From Tachypleus tridentatus (Eukaryota; Arthropoda; Merostomata; Xiphosura; Limulidae): a stretch of DNA of 64,000 nucleotides. Positions 48,687 to 61,027 of this stretch are shown piece after piece. Numbering within the stretch: the first letter of the stretch is position 1; each line of letters starts with the position of its first letter. Made by a program: the position numbers and the translations under genes. The notes beneath the pieces were generated by a model. The model was given only the letters and a program-made list of their open reading frames with translations, was not told the origin of the DNA and made no database searches. The stretch lies in contig NC_134833.1 of assembly GCF_004210375.1 (NCBI RefSeq), forward strand, positions 140,360,127-140,424,126, read 5' to 3'.

Positions 48687-51600
48687 ATGAGTGAAAAGAA
48701 GCGTAAATACAGTTCTCCAGGTACAATATACTTTCAGGTTTACTGTTTCATAGCTTGTTTGTGATGATTAAGATTCAGTTTTATGGTAAATAATTTTATT
48801 GGTGAAAATTCAGCTGGAATGTTATGAATCTAGGTTGGACCTAGGATCGTTTTGAGTGCACGACACTACAACTTAGAAGAATGATTGAAACATTTGATGT
48901 ATTCGCTGTATTACTGTTTACACTATAAACTTAGGAGACTGGATATAATTTTTGAAAGGGTTTAACTTAAACTTAGGCCTAAATTACTGTACACTTAAAA
49001 ATGAGAATCTTAAAATAGTCTGAAAACTTCTTCAATTTCAATTATATTTTAACTTTCAAGTAAACTTAGCAAAATAAGTTTTACAAAGCTTTGAAAAAAA
49101 GTGTGAATTTTTTTTACTGTAAAGAATCCATTTTCAGTGCCACATGGAAAAGTACATAAGAAAAAAATGGCCAAGTAAAAACAGAATGCTCAAAAAAAAA
49201 CAGAATTTTAAGATTAAAGCTACATGATAAATAAGAAAAGACAGAGAAATGCGAGATGTATTGAAGTTTAGTATGTCGATCTATGAAATATAATTGGATT
49301 TTGAAGTGTTTAAAAATTGGAAATTGTTGGAGCTACAAAACTTTTGTCAGCAGACATAATTTAGTGCTATTGTTAACACTTTTCCGAAATAAGTTAAAAT
49401 GGATAGTTTTCACTTAATAGTCATTTGTTTAAGAGAAAATATTTAAACTAAAGGCAAAGAAGAGAAAGGACAACTTTTGTAAAAAAAAAAATTGAGTTTG
49501 TTTTGAGTTTCACTGTACAAAACCTAAGACTTTCTGTCATTATACCATAAACATCCTTTAATATTTTAAGTTTAATTTCTATATTTATTTTGCAAAACGT
49601 TTTTGTAGGTTTCTCAATAAAAGATCTTTCCTGTCACCATTTCTTGAAATCTTGAAGTTTTGACATTAAAAGTGTTTAGATTATAAGTTCAAAAATGTTT
49701 ATTTTGTTATTTTAGATCTCGGAAGTTATGTGAACAAAACCGTTCGGTCAACAAAAGATGATGTATCTAAAATGCATGTAGACCTCCATATTTCACCTTG
49801 GTTTTTAACACCAGTATTAGCTGATAAATATTACCAACACACTGAAGGTGGTAAGCATGCTACTGTTTCTAGAAATGTTACATTGTTTTAAGTGCTTATA
49901 ATTATCCTTGACTTAATGTTGCTTACCTGGAAGAAAGTTAATATCATTTGGTGGGTGTGGTTATAATGACAGTAACCTTCATGAAAGTTTAGGGAAAAGT
50001 TGGAGCCATACATAAATTAAGCTTGATTGGAATGTTGACTCTTTTTGTTAGTTTGTTAGACTAACCTAGATTAGGCAATCAGTTCAGTACTGTGAATATT
50101 TAGTTACTGCTTTGATGAAGAAATATATGTATGAATAAATTAGCAAATGATTGGAATTATGAAGTTAGGCCACGTAGTTAATCTAAAGTTAGTTTCGTAG
50201 CACTATGGAACTTGAATAAATAAAACAGTTCAGTTATCATTAATGGTTTCACTTTGCCTGGGGCATTAATTTCCCAGTGCACTGTGGTCTGTGCTTTCAT
50301 TCTTGTTTTTAATGAAATGACCAATCAAATATAACATGTTTAATAATAGAAACTACTACAACAGTACTGTATTTAGAACACATTTATTTAACAGTCTAGT
50401 TAGAGTGAACTAAAATCTGGTCAAATTTATTTTTTTAATACTAATGATAGAAGAAATGTACAATAAGACTTGTTAGTTATATTTAGATTCAAGGAATGTT
50501 GTTGTTTGAAAGGTTTTTGTATACATTTATTCACAAAAGGGTGCATTACAAGCTTAGTGATTAATGGTACACTAGGTGGCCAAATGAGGTACCTCTTGAA
50601 GAAAATGTGTATTAGATTTTTATGCTCATTTATATATGTAACCACAATTTGAAACAACCATAGCTAACAGTGTAAGCAACCTCTTTCAGTAAACAATTAC
50701 TCAAAGTTGGTCTAACATGAAACATAACATTAATAACAACAAGGGATTAGTTGACCTTTCAAGACTATCCCTGCACATCTGACCCTGATTTAAAAAAAAA
50801 AAGTTAAAATTTTAATTTGCCCTGTATTTTTATGAAGCTGTCTATTTCTCTCTTAAAACTATCATCTATTCACTGCCTAAAATATTTGTGAAATCACAGA
50901 CAGATATGTTTCTTTTAACTTTTCTCACCTTTCAAAGAGAGCAACTTCATATGTAACTCATGTTTTAGGACTAGATGCCTCTTGTACCTGTCCTCTACCC
51001 ATTGAACCAAACAAATATCAACAATTGATAAGGAAGACATTTGAAAAACAATTATGTAATCAAAAACTAAGCTTTTGTTAAAGAAACTGAAAAGGTTATA
51101 GTGATTTGTTAATGAACATCACATTGTCAAAGTTACCTTTTTGTTATTATTATTATTATTCTCAGATGTTCAGTTTACAAAGTCCTAAAGCTCTTTCTAT
51201 TCTGTTACAGAAAATGTGTATGTTGCAGAAATTCTACATCAGAAGATGACAGCTCAGTTGGTCAAGTATGTACTCAGTAACAAGAATGGGTGGTATGATC
51301 TAAATGTTCTATTCAACACACATTCAGTAGATAAGATTACTAAACAACACTTCTTAAGTATGTTTTTGGGCCATATACTCATTTTCTGACATTTCCACTG
51401 TTTTCTGTAGTTCACATATTTTTTTTGAAAAAGATAATAAAAGATTTTGGAATTTAAGATGGGCATGTTATGACAGTTACTGGGACAAAATCATAATAAA
51501 ATATCATAAGCACTTATGTATTATGTAAAGTAGTGGTCATCTGAGTATTTTCTCTCTCTCTGATCTAGAACACTTTCAAGTCAGTATCCTTTGCCTGGTT

Positions 51601-54600
51601 TGTCACATGTAAAAAGGGTTAGATCTAAAACAAATGGTAAGTTGTGTAGTTTATATTTTATAAAACTGTATTACAACTGGTTTCTTTCCTTTACCATTAA
51701 TGAAAATTAAGAACTCTGATCACATGAAAAATGATAGTTGGCAGAATATAATCTTATGCATCACAGATTATTAGTTCTCATATTTTGAGAGTGGGCTTAC
51801 TTCAACATGTCACAAATCATTACTGTCTGTGAATTTCCTGAACTATTTCTGATTTTAGTATCCACAGCCCTGAAGGACAAAGTCTTAATAGTTCTGAACA
51901 AAATATCACCAATATGAACTTTGTATCTTTGCAAGTGCAGTTACCAGTTTTAGTCAGTTGCCATTTCTTAGTCTCAGTTGTCATGTTATGATGCCACTGC
52001 CTATATTTCAGTGTAGAGAGGTCCTAGACTTGGGATGAAAACTATTTCTCTGTTCTCTTCAACTGTACAAGTTGGCATGCCTTCCAGTTCATTGGAGACT
52101 GTTGTAGGGATGGCATGCCTTCCAGTTCATTGGAGACTTTTGTAGGGATTGTATAAAAGTTTAGTATGGTGATATATTGCTGTAATGAAAGATGTTTATA
52201 AACAACATCTACTACCATTAAAGTTCCAACTTCTTTAGAGCTTTATTTATTATTATTATGTTTTTTTTAATTATAATATTGCAATATTATAGTGAAATGC
52301 TTTACCTTGATTAAGATGAGGTTGGTTGTTATTAGACTGTACTTTAAGCTTTATTGGCCTAAATACTTGGTTGGATGAGCAAAGAAACTGACAAAAGATA
52401 TAACTTGGTTTAAAACTTGTTACCTATATTCATTGAAACTTTTGAATAACAAGAGTCAACTTAATTTTGTTTGATAAAAATATATTTTCATGGTGTGTTG
52501 GTGATCACAACCAAAGTGAAATTATTTTTGATGCCCATGAGCCGACATTTAGACATAAACTTTAGAGACAGCTTAAGTGGGTAATGAAAGAAACTTATTA
52601 CAAATGACAAATGTACAATGTTTTGGCAAGTTTTGTTATAATCAGGTATAGTGAAACGATGTGTGATGATTTTGTTTAATCAAAATTAAGGTAGAATTTA
52701 GTGTTAAGATAAAAATGTGATTGGAAGGCTTTACAAAAAAATTGTAACTGAAATCTACAACAATGGTAAGTCTTTTTATTGTTTCTGAAAAAAGTTAGAA
52801 TGAAATATTTTCAACTTTGCAAAGCTGGAGCTACATGAAATTAATATGCACATGTATACAGAAGATAAATACTATGTAGAAAGTTTATCTCTAGTTTCAA
52901 ACAATGCAATGGGTGTATTTAAGTGAATTGATGGGCATTTTAGAATTAAAGTACAGGAAACATTTTAAATCAATATAAATTGTTTTATAATCTTGTATAA
53001 CAATTTTTATTTCCATTCTCATATTTATGACAACTTTGAAAAATCACATGCACCTGTTCTCATGATTGTATTGTGTATGATGAATTACAGATAAAACAAG
53101 TTATATTTAATTGCACAACAAGTAAGTGTAATGTTTAAGAATTCCTTGTGTACGTATCAAAACTAGATATTAAAAAAATGTAAAAATTTCAATACTGGAA
53201 TTATAGAACATGTAATATTTTACTTAAAAATGATTATACATTTTTAAGTGAATAGTTTCAATAGATTATTTGAACTTTACAACTTGATACTAAAAAAAAA
53301 AGAAAAACAAACCAGGTAGATTTTTTTTTTTTTCTTGTATGTCATACCAATCCTGAGATGCGCATATGATCTATTCTCTAACAAAATTGAATTAATCATT
53401 CCTTTTGTGATAAGCAAAACAAATCAGAACATATATTTTTTATATATATAATGGTTTAGTAATAAATGTATGTTTTATCCTAGAAAAAAATTCAGGTTTA
53501 GAGATCATCATATGTCGAGCCATTGATGTTAACGTCGATCATCAGGATTCTTCTTCCACCAGTATACCAACAGAGAAGATAATAAACAATGATGTGTCTC
53601 TCATGAATGCTCTCTCTGAGTTCTCTAGATTGCTTGTTGTCCCAAAATATCCTCCACTCACCCGCAAACAGTACGAACAGAGCAGACAATTATGGCCTGT
53701 CCAGTTTCATGAGGATAAGTAGTAAGTTATAAACCTAACTCTTAAAATCAGAGTAACAATATTTTTTTAGAGAACATTAGTTAAAGTACTGTATGTTACC
53801 TGGTAAAAATACATTCATAAATAAAACAGTTTTGTTATAATCTGTATATTTTTTTTCACATGATAAACGTGAGTTCATGAAGTGCAAAAGTTAATTATTC
53901 ATAATGCATGAGTTTGTTTTCTTCGAGTTTAGTTTTTTAAATAAAAGTGTCCAATTAGAAACTGTTTGTTGGCATGTAGAGGGCAGTATTAAAAGAAACT
54001 CCAGCAGTTTTAATACTTCTATTCTGAACAAGTAATTGATGCTGGTTTTCACTACTACAGATAACTTATTGTTTATATTGAAAGTAGAAAATTAATGTAT
54101 TTCAATAGTAAACCATTCAAATGTAGGAATGTGTATTTATTTAAGTTACAATTAGAATTAAAAGAACATTGTTTTCTGTATACACAAGTGCAGGGTTTAA
54201 TAATGTAAGCAATGTTATTAAACAAGTTTTGTGTGACTGGACATGATTAGATTATCGGTTTGTTCTTTGAAGTAATATCCTAACATAACCAAGACAGCAC
54301 TTCGACTTCATATGATCATACACGACTGTTTTTCTTATGGCATTGAGTAGTCATTTTTGTTTTAATTAGTTCGCAAGTGTAAAATAAATTTTGTAATGAA
54401 CACTGAAGAAATCGAAGCCGTATTAATCTACATAGTTAAACTATACTGCATGTAGATGAGATGAGACAAAGAAAATTTAAGGTTTCTTTCTCTTCTCTCT
54501 ATCAACAGCATTGCCAAAGTGATAAACAATCAAATCTTCACTGCTAGTGAATTAAACTTTATTGAACAAAACATGTCTTTGGCACTAGAACTTGCTATGG

Positions 54601-57600
54601 ATAGTAAGGTAAGAATTAGAGATTTATGTTCTGTTATATACATCACTTTTCCTAGTTGCAATATTTCAAAGGGTTGTACTACATTTACCTTTGTATAGTA
54701 TGTATATACTATACTTGTTTTTATGCTTTTTATGTTATGCTCTTGTTATAATACTTGTATAGAACAAAGTTACTTTGTTACTATTTTAGTCTTAAAAAGC
54801 TTATCCTAAACGTGTTAAATAACTTCCAAGGGCTCTTTGAGAATGACAGAATATCAGTGCTTGGCTAAATAGACATTGAGGGACACAAATCTGTTGTGCA
54901 TGATGTAATCAAAGTGTAAACTCAATTGTAAGTATGTATAAATACAGAGATGCCAACTATTTCAAATGACTGAGTGTAATGATTGTAGACAGAGCCCTTT
55001 ATCAATTGCAGCTACTAGGCCTGACCAATGTCTCTAAGCTGTTTCTTATTATAACTATTATTATTTATTACTGCTATAGATTGCTCATTTATGACTGTGT
55101 TTTGTGTATTTAGTAAATAAATTTTAAAAAATTTCAGATGAACCCAAAATTTGTCAACATTCAACTGAAGGACAGTTTCTGAGAAAGTATCAATTTTATA
55201 TTTCAAATATTGCCCTTCCAACCTGTCAATAGTGTCGTGCTCATGTGTATTGACAAGGACAGGATACCTGTCTGTGAAGAAGCGTAGAGAAGAGAAATCT
55301 TTGCTGACTTTCAGTTTTGGATCAGCAACCTCTGCGTGAATCAGAAGTTCATCATTTACAGGGAAATGTTTCATCATATAATTTGTAGCTACAATGTAGT
55401 ATTTCTTGACACTGGTGTAGAAGCTGATCAGGACCAGGTCCTTTTCATATTTAACAATGTATTCCTTGGCAGCATTTCCAATAGAAACTGCTTCATCAGA
55501 TTTGTGTAAGGATTCATTGTTGTAGTCAAGTTCAGTGATGTTGTCTTCAAGATATTCTGGCTTGATGTATCTGACAAGTATATTTTTAACTTGTGTAATC
55601 AGAGTTCTATGCATAATGTGCATGGAAGGCTCTTCTATTTGTAATATCAAATTGGCTTGCTCAAATAGAGGAATTGCTTTCTTGCTAGCTATTGTTTTAT
55701 TTTTCATTGATTGACTCTTCTTTAGTTCAAGGTCAGACTGCCTAAACATATATTGAATTATATCAAATGTTTCTTTGTTTGCTTTTGGAGACTGTTGTCT
55801 TGTGTCCCTATGTGGGTGAGGGGATATTCTGACTGTAAAAGTTACTGAGCTGCATGTTTAGATCCTTTTGAATCTACTTTTTCCTTTTCACAGTGAAAAT
55901 ACTTCTTTAATGGCTTCCACATGTCCAATATTCTGTTGAGGCACACCCCAAGTGATAGCCATCTTGTGTTAACAAGTTGTAGAAGTTTCCTTGTTTCTTT
56001 GTCATACAATCCTTGAAACTCTTTGAAATGTTGTTTTCTGCTAGTACTTTGTTCAGAAAATAGTAGATATCTATCAATATATCAGAAACTGGACAGGGCA
56101 GTTCTCTGGAAGCTTTCCGGGCAACAATATTCACGAGGTGACAGGCACAGCTCATGAAGTAAATGCTAGTGTCCCATCACACCTTTACCTGTACCAGACA
56201 TAACTGAGGTATTGTCTGAAGAAAAACTAAGACAGTTTTCCCATGGAATTTTCCTCTCTGTCAGTTCATGGTCCAAAAGCTTGAAAATATTCTCTCCCAT
56301 TGAAGCTTCTTTCCATTCCACCATTGTCAAAAGAGAACAAACACTTATTCTAAGCAAAGGGTCAAGATATCGTACAACCACTGGATACAGTTTTGAGTCA
56401 TCCATATCTGTGGATCCATCTGTGGCTAAACTGTAAACACTGTTAGTAAGTATGCTTGAAATTATTTTGTCATCTTCACAACCCAACATTTGTACAATGG
56501 CTGTAGTTTTGGTTCTAGCACAGCCATATTTTTTTGCTATATCAGAGTCTGGGAACATTTTTCTGAATAGATGTCCTGCATGATCGGCTACAGCTAGGGG
56601 TAAATTATGAGCAATGACGAATTGCGAGAACATCACTTCTGCATTTATGGTTTCATATTCTGAATTCTTATTCATAAATGTCGTTATCTGCATCACTTTT
56701 GTCTTTGCCTCAGCCTTTTGTTGTTGAGATGCCGATTTTGTATGTCTGGAACAATCGTTTATCCCACCATGCCTCACAGAAAAATCGATGTGATAAACTG
56801 TACAAAACGCATGACTGTCACTGACTTTTGATGCAATGACCGAATATTTTGCACTATACTCTTTCCTAAATTTTTGATTCACAGTTTTAGTCCTTTTAGA
56901 TTTGCCAGAAACAAGACAATCTGGTGAACGATTGCATTGGTGTTTCTATGCCGCTTAGAAAACCAGAAATACCCATCTACGCGAGCACTGATGACATGAC
57001 TATGGCTTCCCCATGTACCCAGTATGTAGAAGCACCGCACTCAAACTATTGGTAGACGTCAGAGATAAATATTTTTTATCATTTCAAACCCAAACATGAT
57101 TATCCCAAGTAGCCATTTGGACTGTGTCTTTTATTTATTATCAAAATTTGTATCTCACTAGAAATTTTCTTTTCACCCCTTTCAAGCCCTGGGGGAACAA
57201 TTTATCACTTTATTGTATTTTCTATATAATATGTAATAATTTGGGAGTTGCAACAAGTCATAATATTTGTCTGTATGAGCATATAGTCGTAATGTACACA
57301 TCAAAATCGTAATGGTTGGCATCTCTGTAAATAGATTCACAAGTAAAGTTTATCTTTTGAAACTACCAAAATGACCAAGAATTACTTACTGTTTACTGGT
57401 AGTTTCTGTATGTTTCAATTTCAGTCCTTGTGCTTTCTCTGCAATATTACTTTGTAGCAATTTTTCAATACCTGCAGTACAACTAAGATTACTATATTTA
57501 ACTACATACGATTTTGACTTCATTAGCATTAAAACTCAAAAACTGACACTTTTGGTATTAATTTCATTTTAACTCGAAGTGAATAACCTTGAAGGTAATA

Positions 57601-59307
57601 GCATCTAAAATGTGCAGAAACCTATATTTTAACTACAACTTTCTTGTATTCTATAGCTAAGTACCTTCAAAATGTTAAAAGTACAGATATTTTTTCTATA
57701 TTTAATAAAGAAGATTAGGCATATTTCCCTTTACCATTATCTGGACATTAACAACTATGGGTTAGTTTTACATCATTGAACAGTTTCCATTTTAGTATTA
57801 GTGAATCATCCTAATGAATTACACTTGTTCTTAAAAAAGCTGTAACTATTTGACTGTATGAAATACTATGATTTGTTGTATAACTTGTCCTCTTCTAGTG
57901 CTTTTAAGCACTCTATGGAAATTGTCTTCCATATTTTGTACACAAACCATTCTAAAGTTACTTAGTCAATATGACATAGAGAAGGTTAAATTAATGTAAC
58001 AATGAAATATTAGAGAGTTAATTTTGTATTGGTATAGACATTTGCAGTAAAATAAGTTAATGCAATAACTTAGAATCGTCATTTCAAAGCAGGTGAAAAA
58101 TTTCTTGTTTGATTTTCAGTGCCACATAGGTGCTGTAGTTGTTGACCCAGCAACTAAAACTGTGGTAGCTAAAGCCCATGATTTCAGAAATAGACACACA
58201 CTACAGCATGCTGTGATGGTGGCAATAGACTTGGTAGCACAAGGGCAAAATGGTGGAGCTTGGAATCGGTATGGTAAGTTGGATATTACAACTTTGCTAA
58301 CAGAGAAAAGAATGAAGTAAAGTTAACATTATGACATCATAAAATAGAGTTGGGTAACTGCCAGTTAGTACCTTTAAAGCTATGAAGTGGATTATGTCTT
58401 AGCATTAGTTGTTTCCATACTTTCACAAATTAAAGGTGAATTAGTGATGGAAACAGTATGAACTGATTCTCTATCTACTGTTTATTAGGCTTACAAAGAG
58501 GACCAAACCTCCAAGAAGCAGAATCTTTGAATAATTCCTGCATAGAGAGAGATATCAAAACAGGAGAGAACCACACAACATCCAAGTCTCTGGATAAATG
58601 CTGCAGTGAAGACTGTATACTTCCCAAAACTAGCCCATATCTTTGTACAGGATATGATCTGTACGTAACAAGGGAGCCCTGTACAATGTAAGTTTCTGAG
58701 AAACCTCATTTAATAACATAGGTTTCTAGGAGAAAGAATTTTAATTCCATAACTATCTGTGCATCACAATGAAAGTCTCAAATGGTACAAACTTATATAT
58801 TATTATTTTTATGTATGCCATTATATATTTCTGAAAAGCTGAATTTCAGAAGTAAATGTACCCTGTTTCTATTAGTCCAGGGGGTCGCAAAGCCTTGGCA
58901 GGGGAGTCGCGTAGCTTTGTTAGAAGTAGTTTGGGATAACATTAATTTTATTTCATCAATTACATTTTCATGTCGTGAGTGCCAAAAGGTTGGGAACCCC
59001 TGTATTAGTCATAACATTTATTGAAAGTCTGACTGTAAAACAGAAGAGGATGATAATTTTAGTAAAATGATCCTTTATATTCATCTCTATTAAACTATAG
59101 AATCACTTTAGTCTTATGCACATTGAACATTGTTTTTTTCATAGGTGTGCTATGGCACTGGTGCACTCTAGGATTCGTAGAGTGTTTTATGGAGTTTCTA
59201 TACCTTGGGGTGCATTAGGTAGCCAGTATAAGATCCATGTTCAGGACGGATTAAATCACCACTTTGAAGTGTGGAAGGGGGTGTTGGAAAAACAGTGTCA
59301 ACTATAA
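48687..59307 (+). CDS. ADAT3: tRNA-specific adenosine deaminase subunit TAD3 (ADAT3)
   Basis: Non-catalytic partner of ADAT2 in the heterodimer that converts A34 to inosine in tRNA anticodons. Nine exons: 48687-48720, 49716-49850, 51211-51265, 51569-51636, 53484-53721, 54509-54608, 58120-58273, 58489-58687 and 59145-59307. All have AG/GT borders and matching phases, giving 1146 nt and 381 residues (human about 351). The N-terminal domain has [25 protein letters not shown] and [20 protein letters not shown], which match vertebrate ADAT3. The deaminase core has [15 protein letters not shown], then His240-Ala-Val242, with Val replacing the catalytic Glu as expected for TAD3. It continues [15 protein letters not shown], zinc-ligand pair Cys326/Cys329 in [20 protein letters not shown] and a GALGS/LNHHFEV C-terminus. 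Start: the ATG at 48687 opens a short exon 1 beginning [11 protein letters not shown]; exon 1 is the least certain part. Introns 6 and 8 carry hAT elements. The gene reads as intact. Confidence 0.95.
52074..52150. repeat. 38-bp direct duplication in ADAT3 intron 4
   Basis: Two adjacent copies of ggcatgccttccagttcatt plus ggagact.ttgtagggat that differ at one base. Confidence 0.85.
54945..57327 (-). mobile_element. hAT-type DNA transposon in ADAT3 intron 6
   Basis: Terminal inverted repeats CAGAGATGCCAAC at 54945 and its complement ending at 57327 extend about 17 bp with one mismatch. The ends follow the hAT CAGRG pattern. The sequence TAAATA flanks both sides (54939-54944 and 57328-57333), a 6-bp target duplication; 8 bp is usual for hAT, though 5-6 bp groups exist. 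Length is 2383 bp. It sits inside a 3.5 kb intron, antisense to ADAT3, and leaves all ADAT3 splice sites intact. Confidence 0.85.
55015..56950 (-). pseudogene. hAT transposase remnant, two frameshifts
   Basis: Three collinear segments on the - strand (about 56950-56166, 56155-55907 and 55749-55015). Segment 1 has [19 protein letters not shown] followed by [13 protein letters not shown], a BED-like Cys/His zinc-finger context, then [20 protein letters not shown] and [18 protein letters not shown], the DDE-fold beta strand with its Asp. A frame shift near 56160 restores [15 protein letters not shown], and a second near 55910 interrupts a TRWLSLG-type motif. Segment 3 covers the C-terminal insertion and dimerisation region. 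No in-frame ATG precedes segment 1, so the N-terminus is also damaged. The transposase cannot be made from this copy. Confidence 0.8.
58878..59002. mobile_element. 125-bp hAT MITE in ADAT3 intron 8
   Basis: Ends are caggggg...gccttggca and, in reverse, caggggttcccaaccttttggca, the classic short hAT termini. A perfect 8-bp target duplication, tattagtc, lies at 58870-58877 and 59003-59010. It is too short for any coding sequence, so it is a non-autonomous element mobilised in trans. Confidence 0.85.
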
Positions 59308-60307
59308 TGTTAGGAAGGTGAGTACACTCATGAGGAATAATCAAATTCTAGAATATACAAGGAAATAAATGATACAAACAAGAAATGCCCTAAAAAGTGT
59401 GCTAAACCTAGCACTTGATCCCTGCAGAAGCTTGAAGGATATGGACTGTTAGTTAATTGAACTTCACTGAGAGTAAAAACCTCTTAGAAACTAATAGATC
59501 CTGAACATTGGTTTGTTGTATTTCATCTGCTTCAATTATGTGCATCCATGAACCTATAAGAAATAAAGAAGTCTTGGTATTACAACTATTTGAATACAGT
59601 GGTTCTGTTAGTGTGTAGGTGTAATTTATTAATAAATTACAACTACACACTTTCTGGAAATATTTTTAATTTTTCACACATACACTTGCAAATCTCTTGG
59701 TTTAATAAACCCTCCATTATGAAAATTCTAAATTGAAAACGTTCTCAAATCATTCCTTTTAATTACATGTAAATTAAACTAGATTTGTTCTTTATAAACT
59801 CCCTTACTAATAAGTTGATTATAAAAAATATAGCAGTACAGGGGTCCCTTTTTAAAAATGTTGCTGCATGGAAATAGGTTTAGTGGAATGGGGTATGTCA
59901 GGGTAGTCTGAGAAATATATTTTTAATAATATATGATAATTATCTTTAAAGCCTAGATCACAGAATTTAAGAAGGTGTGAAATATGAACATGTTTCTTTG
60001 ATTTACAATAGTAAAATAAGGTCACATTTTCATTTATGGTTCTTTAGAGTTTCAGAAAGGATAAAATGTAGATAGAAATGCTTCAATTATACAATGAAAT
60101 TAAAAGTAAAATCAGATGTAAAAGTGTATACATTATTCCTGATCCCCATGTAGCAATCTCTTTATTAATTCATAATAAACTGTATGACAACTACTGGCAT
60201 GTGATTGATAAATCAGTGTTTCATTATTATTATTATTGTTTGCTGCTGTGTGGTGTAGGAAAAGATGATAAACAGCATTTTTCTATACACACTGCTTTTT
60301 TATACAT

Positions 60308-61027
60308 TTACTGATGGTGTTTCTTAAAGAAACTAGGGAACCTCCTCTTCTTATCCTTAGACTTGAGCTGATGACCAGACTCGCCCTCATCAGAGGACAC
60401 GTTTTTTGGCCGTTCCAGTGTTGCAGCATGATAGCTGTGTCGTTGATTAGTAGTTGGTGGCACTGTGTTGGGAGGTAAAGACATGTGGCGGCCCAGTTTT
60501 TCTGACCCTGGTACTGCTTCAAGGAGAGACTATTGGCAGAAGATTATGCAGTTATTATTCTGTGATGAATTATGATACAATTTTAACCCTATATCAGGGG
60601 GTAGTGTGTGAGATTGAAGTTGTATTGAATAATTAAGGGATGTCATATCTAGTAGAATTAGGTGACAGGAAAGGCTTTTTTTTTTTTTTGAAGTGATAGC
60701 TTTTTTATTATTTAAAACAATATTATTGAATTCTGACTTAAATAAAAAATCTGTATACTTAAGTAGGGGCATATCTGTTAAAAAAATTGACTGTAAATGC
60801 TATCACTTGTAAGTAAACTCAAACTAAGTTAATTAGTTTTTCACCTTTTGTTTTTAATAATGTGGTGCTAGAAGCTAGTATTTAACTTTTTTTTTTTTTA
60901 TAGTAATCTAATTCATTCATCTCAATTTTCTCTCCAGTGGACAGTAATTAAATGTGAAAAAAAGACAATACCTGCTGATAGCGTAAGTTGGTTGATTCCG
61001 AAGGAGAATCTCTGCTTCGGTGGTTTT
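60308..61027 (-). CDS. C-terminal two exons of an unidentified gene, polybasic tail
   Basis: Two - strand exons join in phase 0. Upstream exon 60972-61027 has acceptor cttctttag and donor gtattg and encodes NHRSRDSPSESTNLRYQQ. Terminal exon 60308-60529 has acceptor ccaatag and ends TAA at 60308-60310. It starts SLLEAVPGSEKLGRHMSLPP, passes through a Pro/Thr/Asn/His-rich stretch and SSDEGESGHQ, and ends KSKDKKRRFPSFFKKHHQ. The composition is typical of a disordered C-terminal tail with a basic-aromatic, membrane- or calmodulin-type end. Similar tails occur in adducin and beta-spectrin, but I cannot name the family. AATAAA (rc) lies about 140 bp downstream near 60163. The gene runs tail-to-tail with ADAT3; upstream exons were not found before 64000 and may lie beyond it. 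The base composition is much less AT-rich than the surroundings, which supports real coding sequence. Confidence 0.6.

Noticed and set aside
58782-59024. 80-codon open frame in ADAT3 intron 8
   Set aside because: Most of it is the hAT MITE, with no coding signal.
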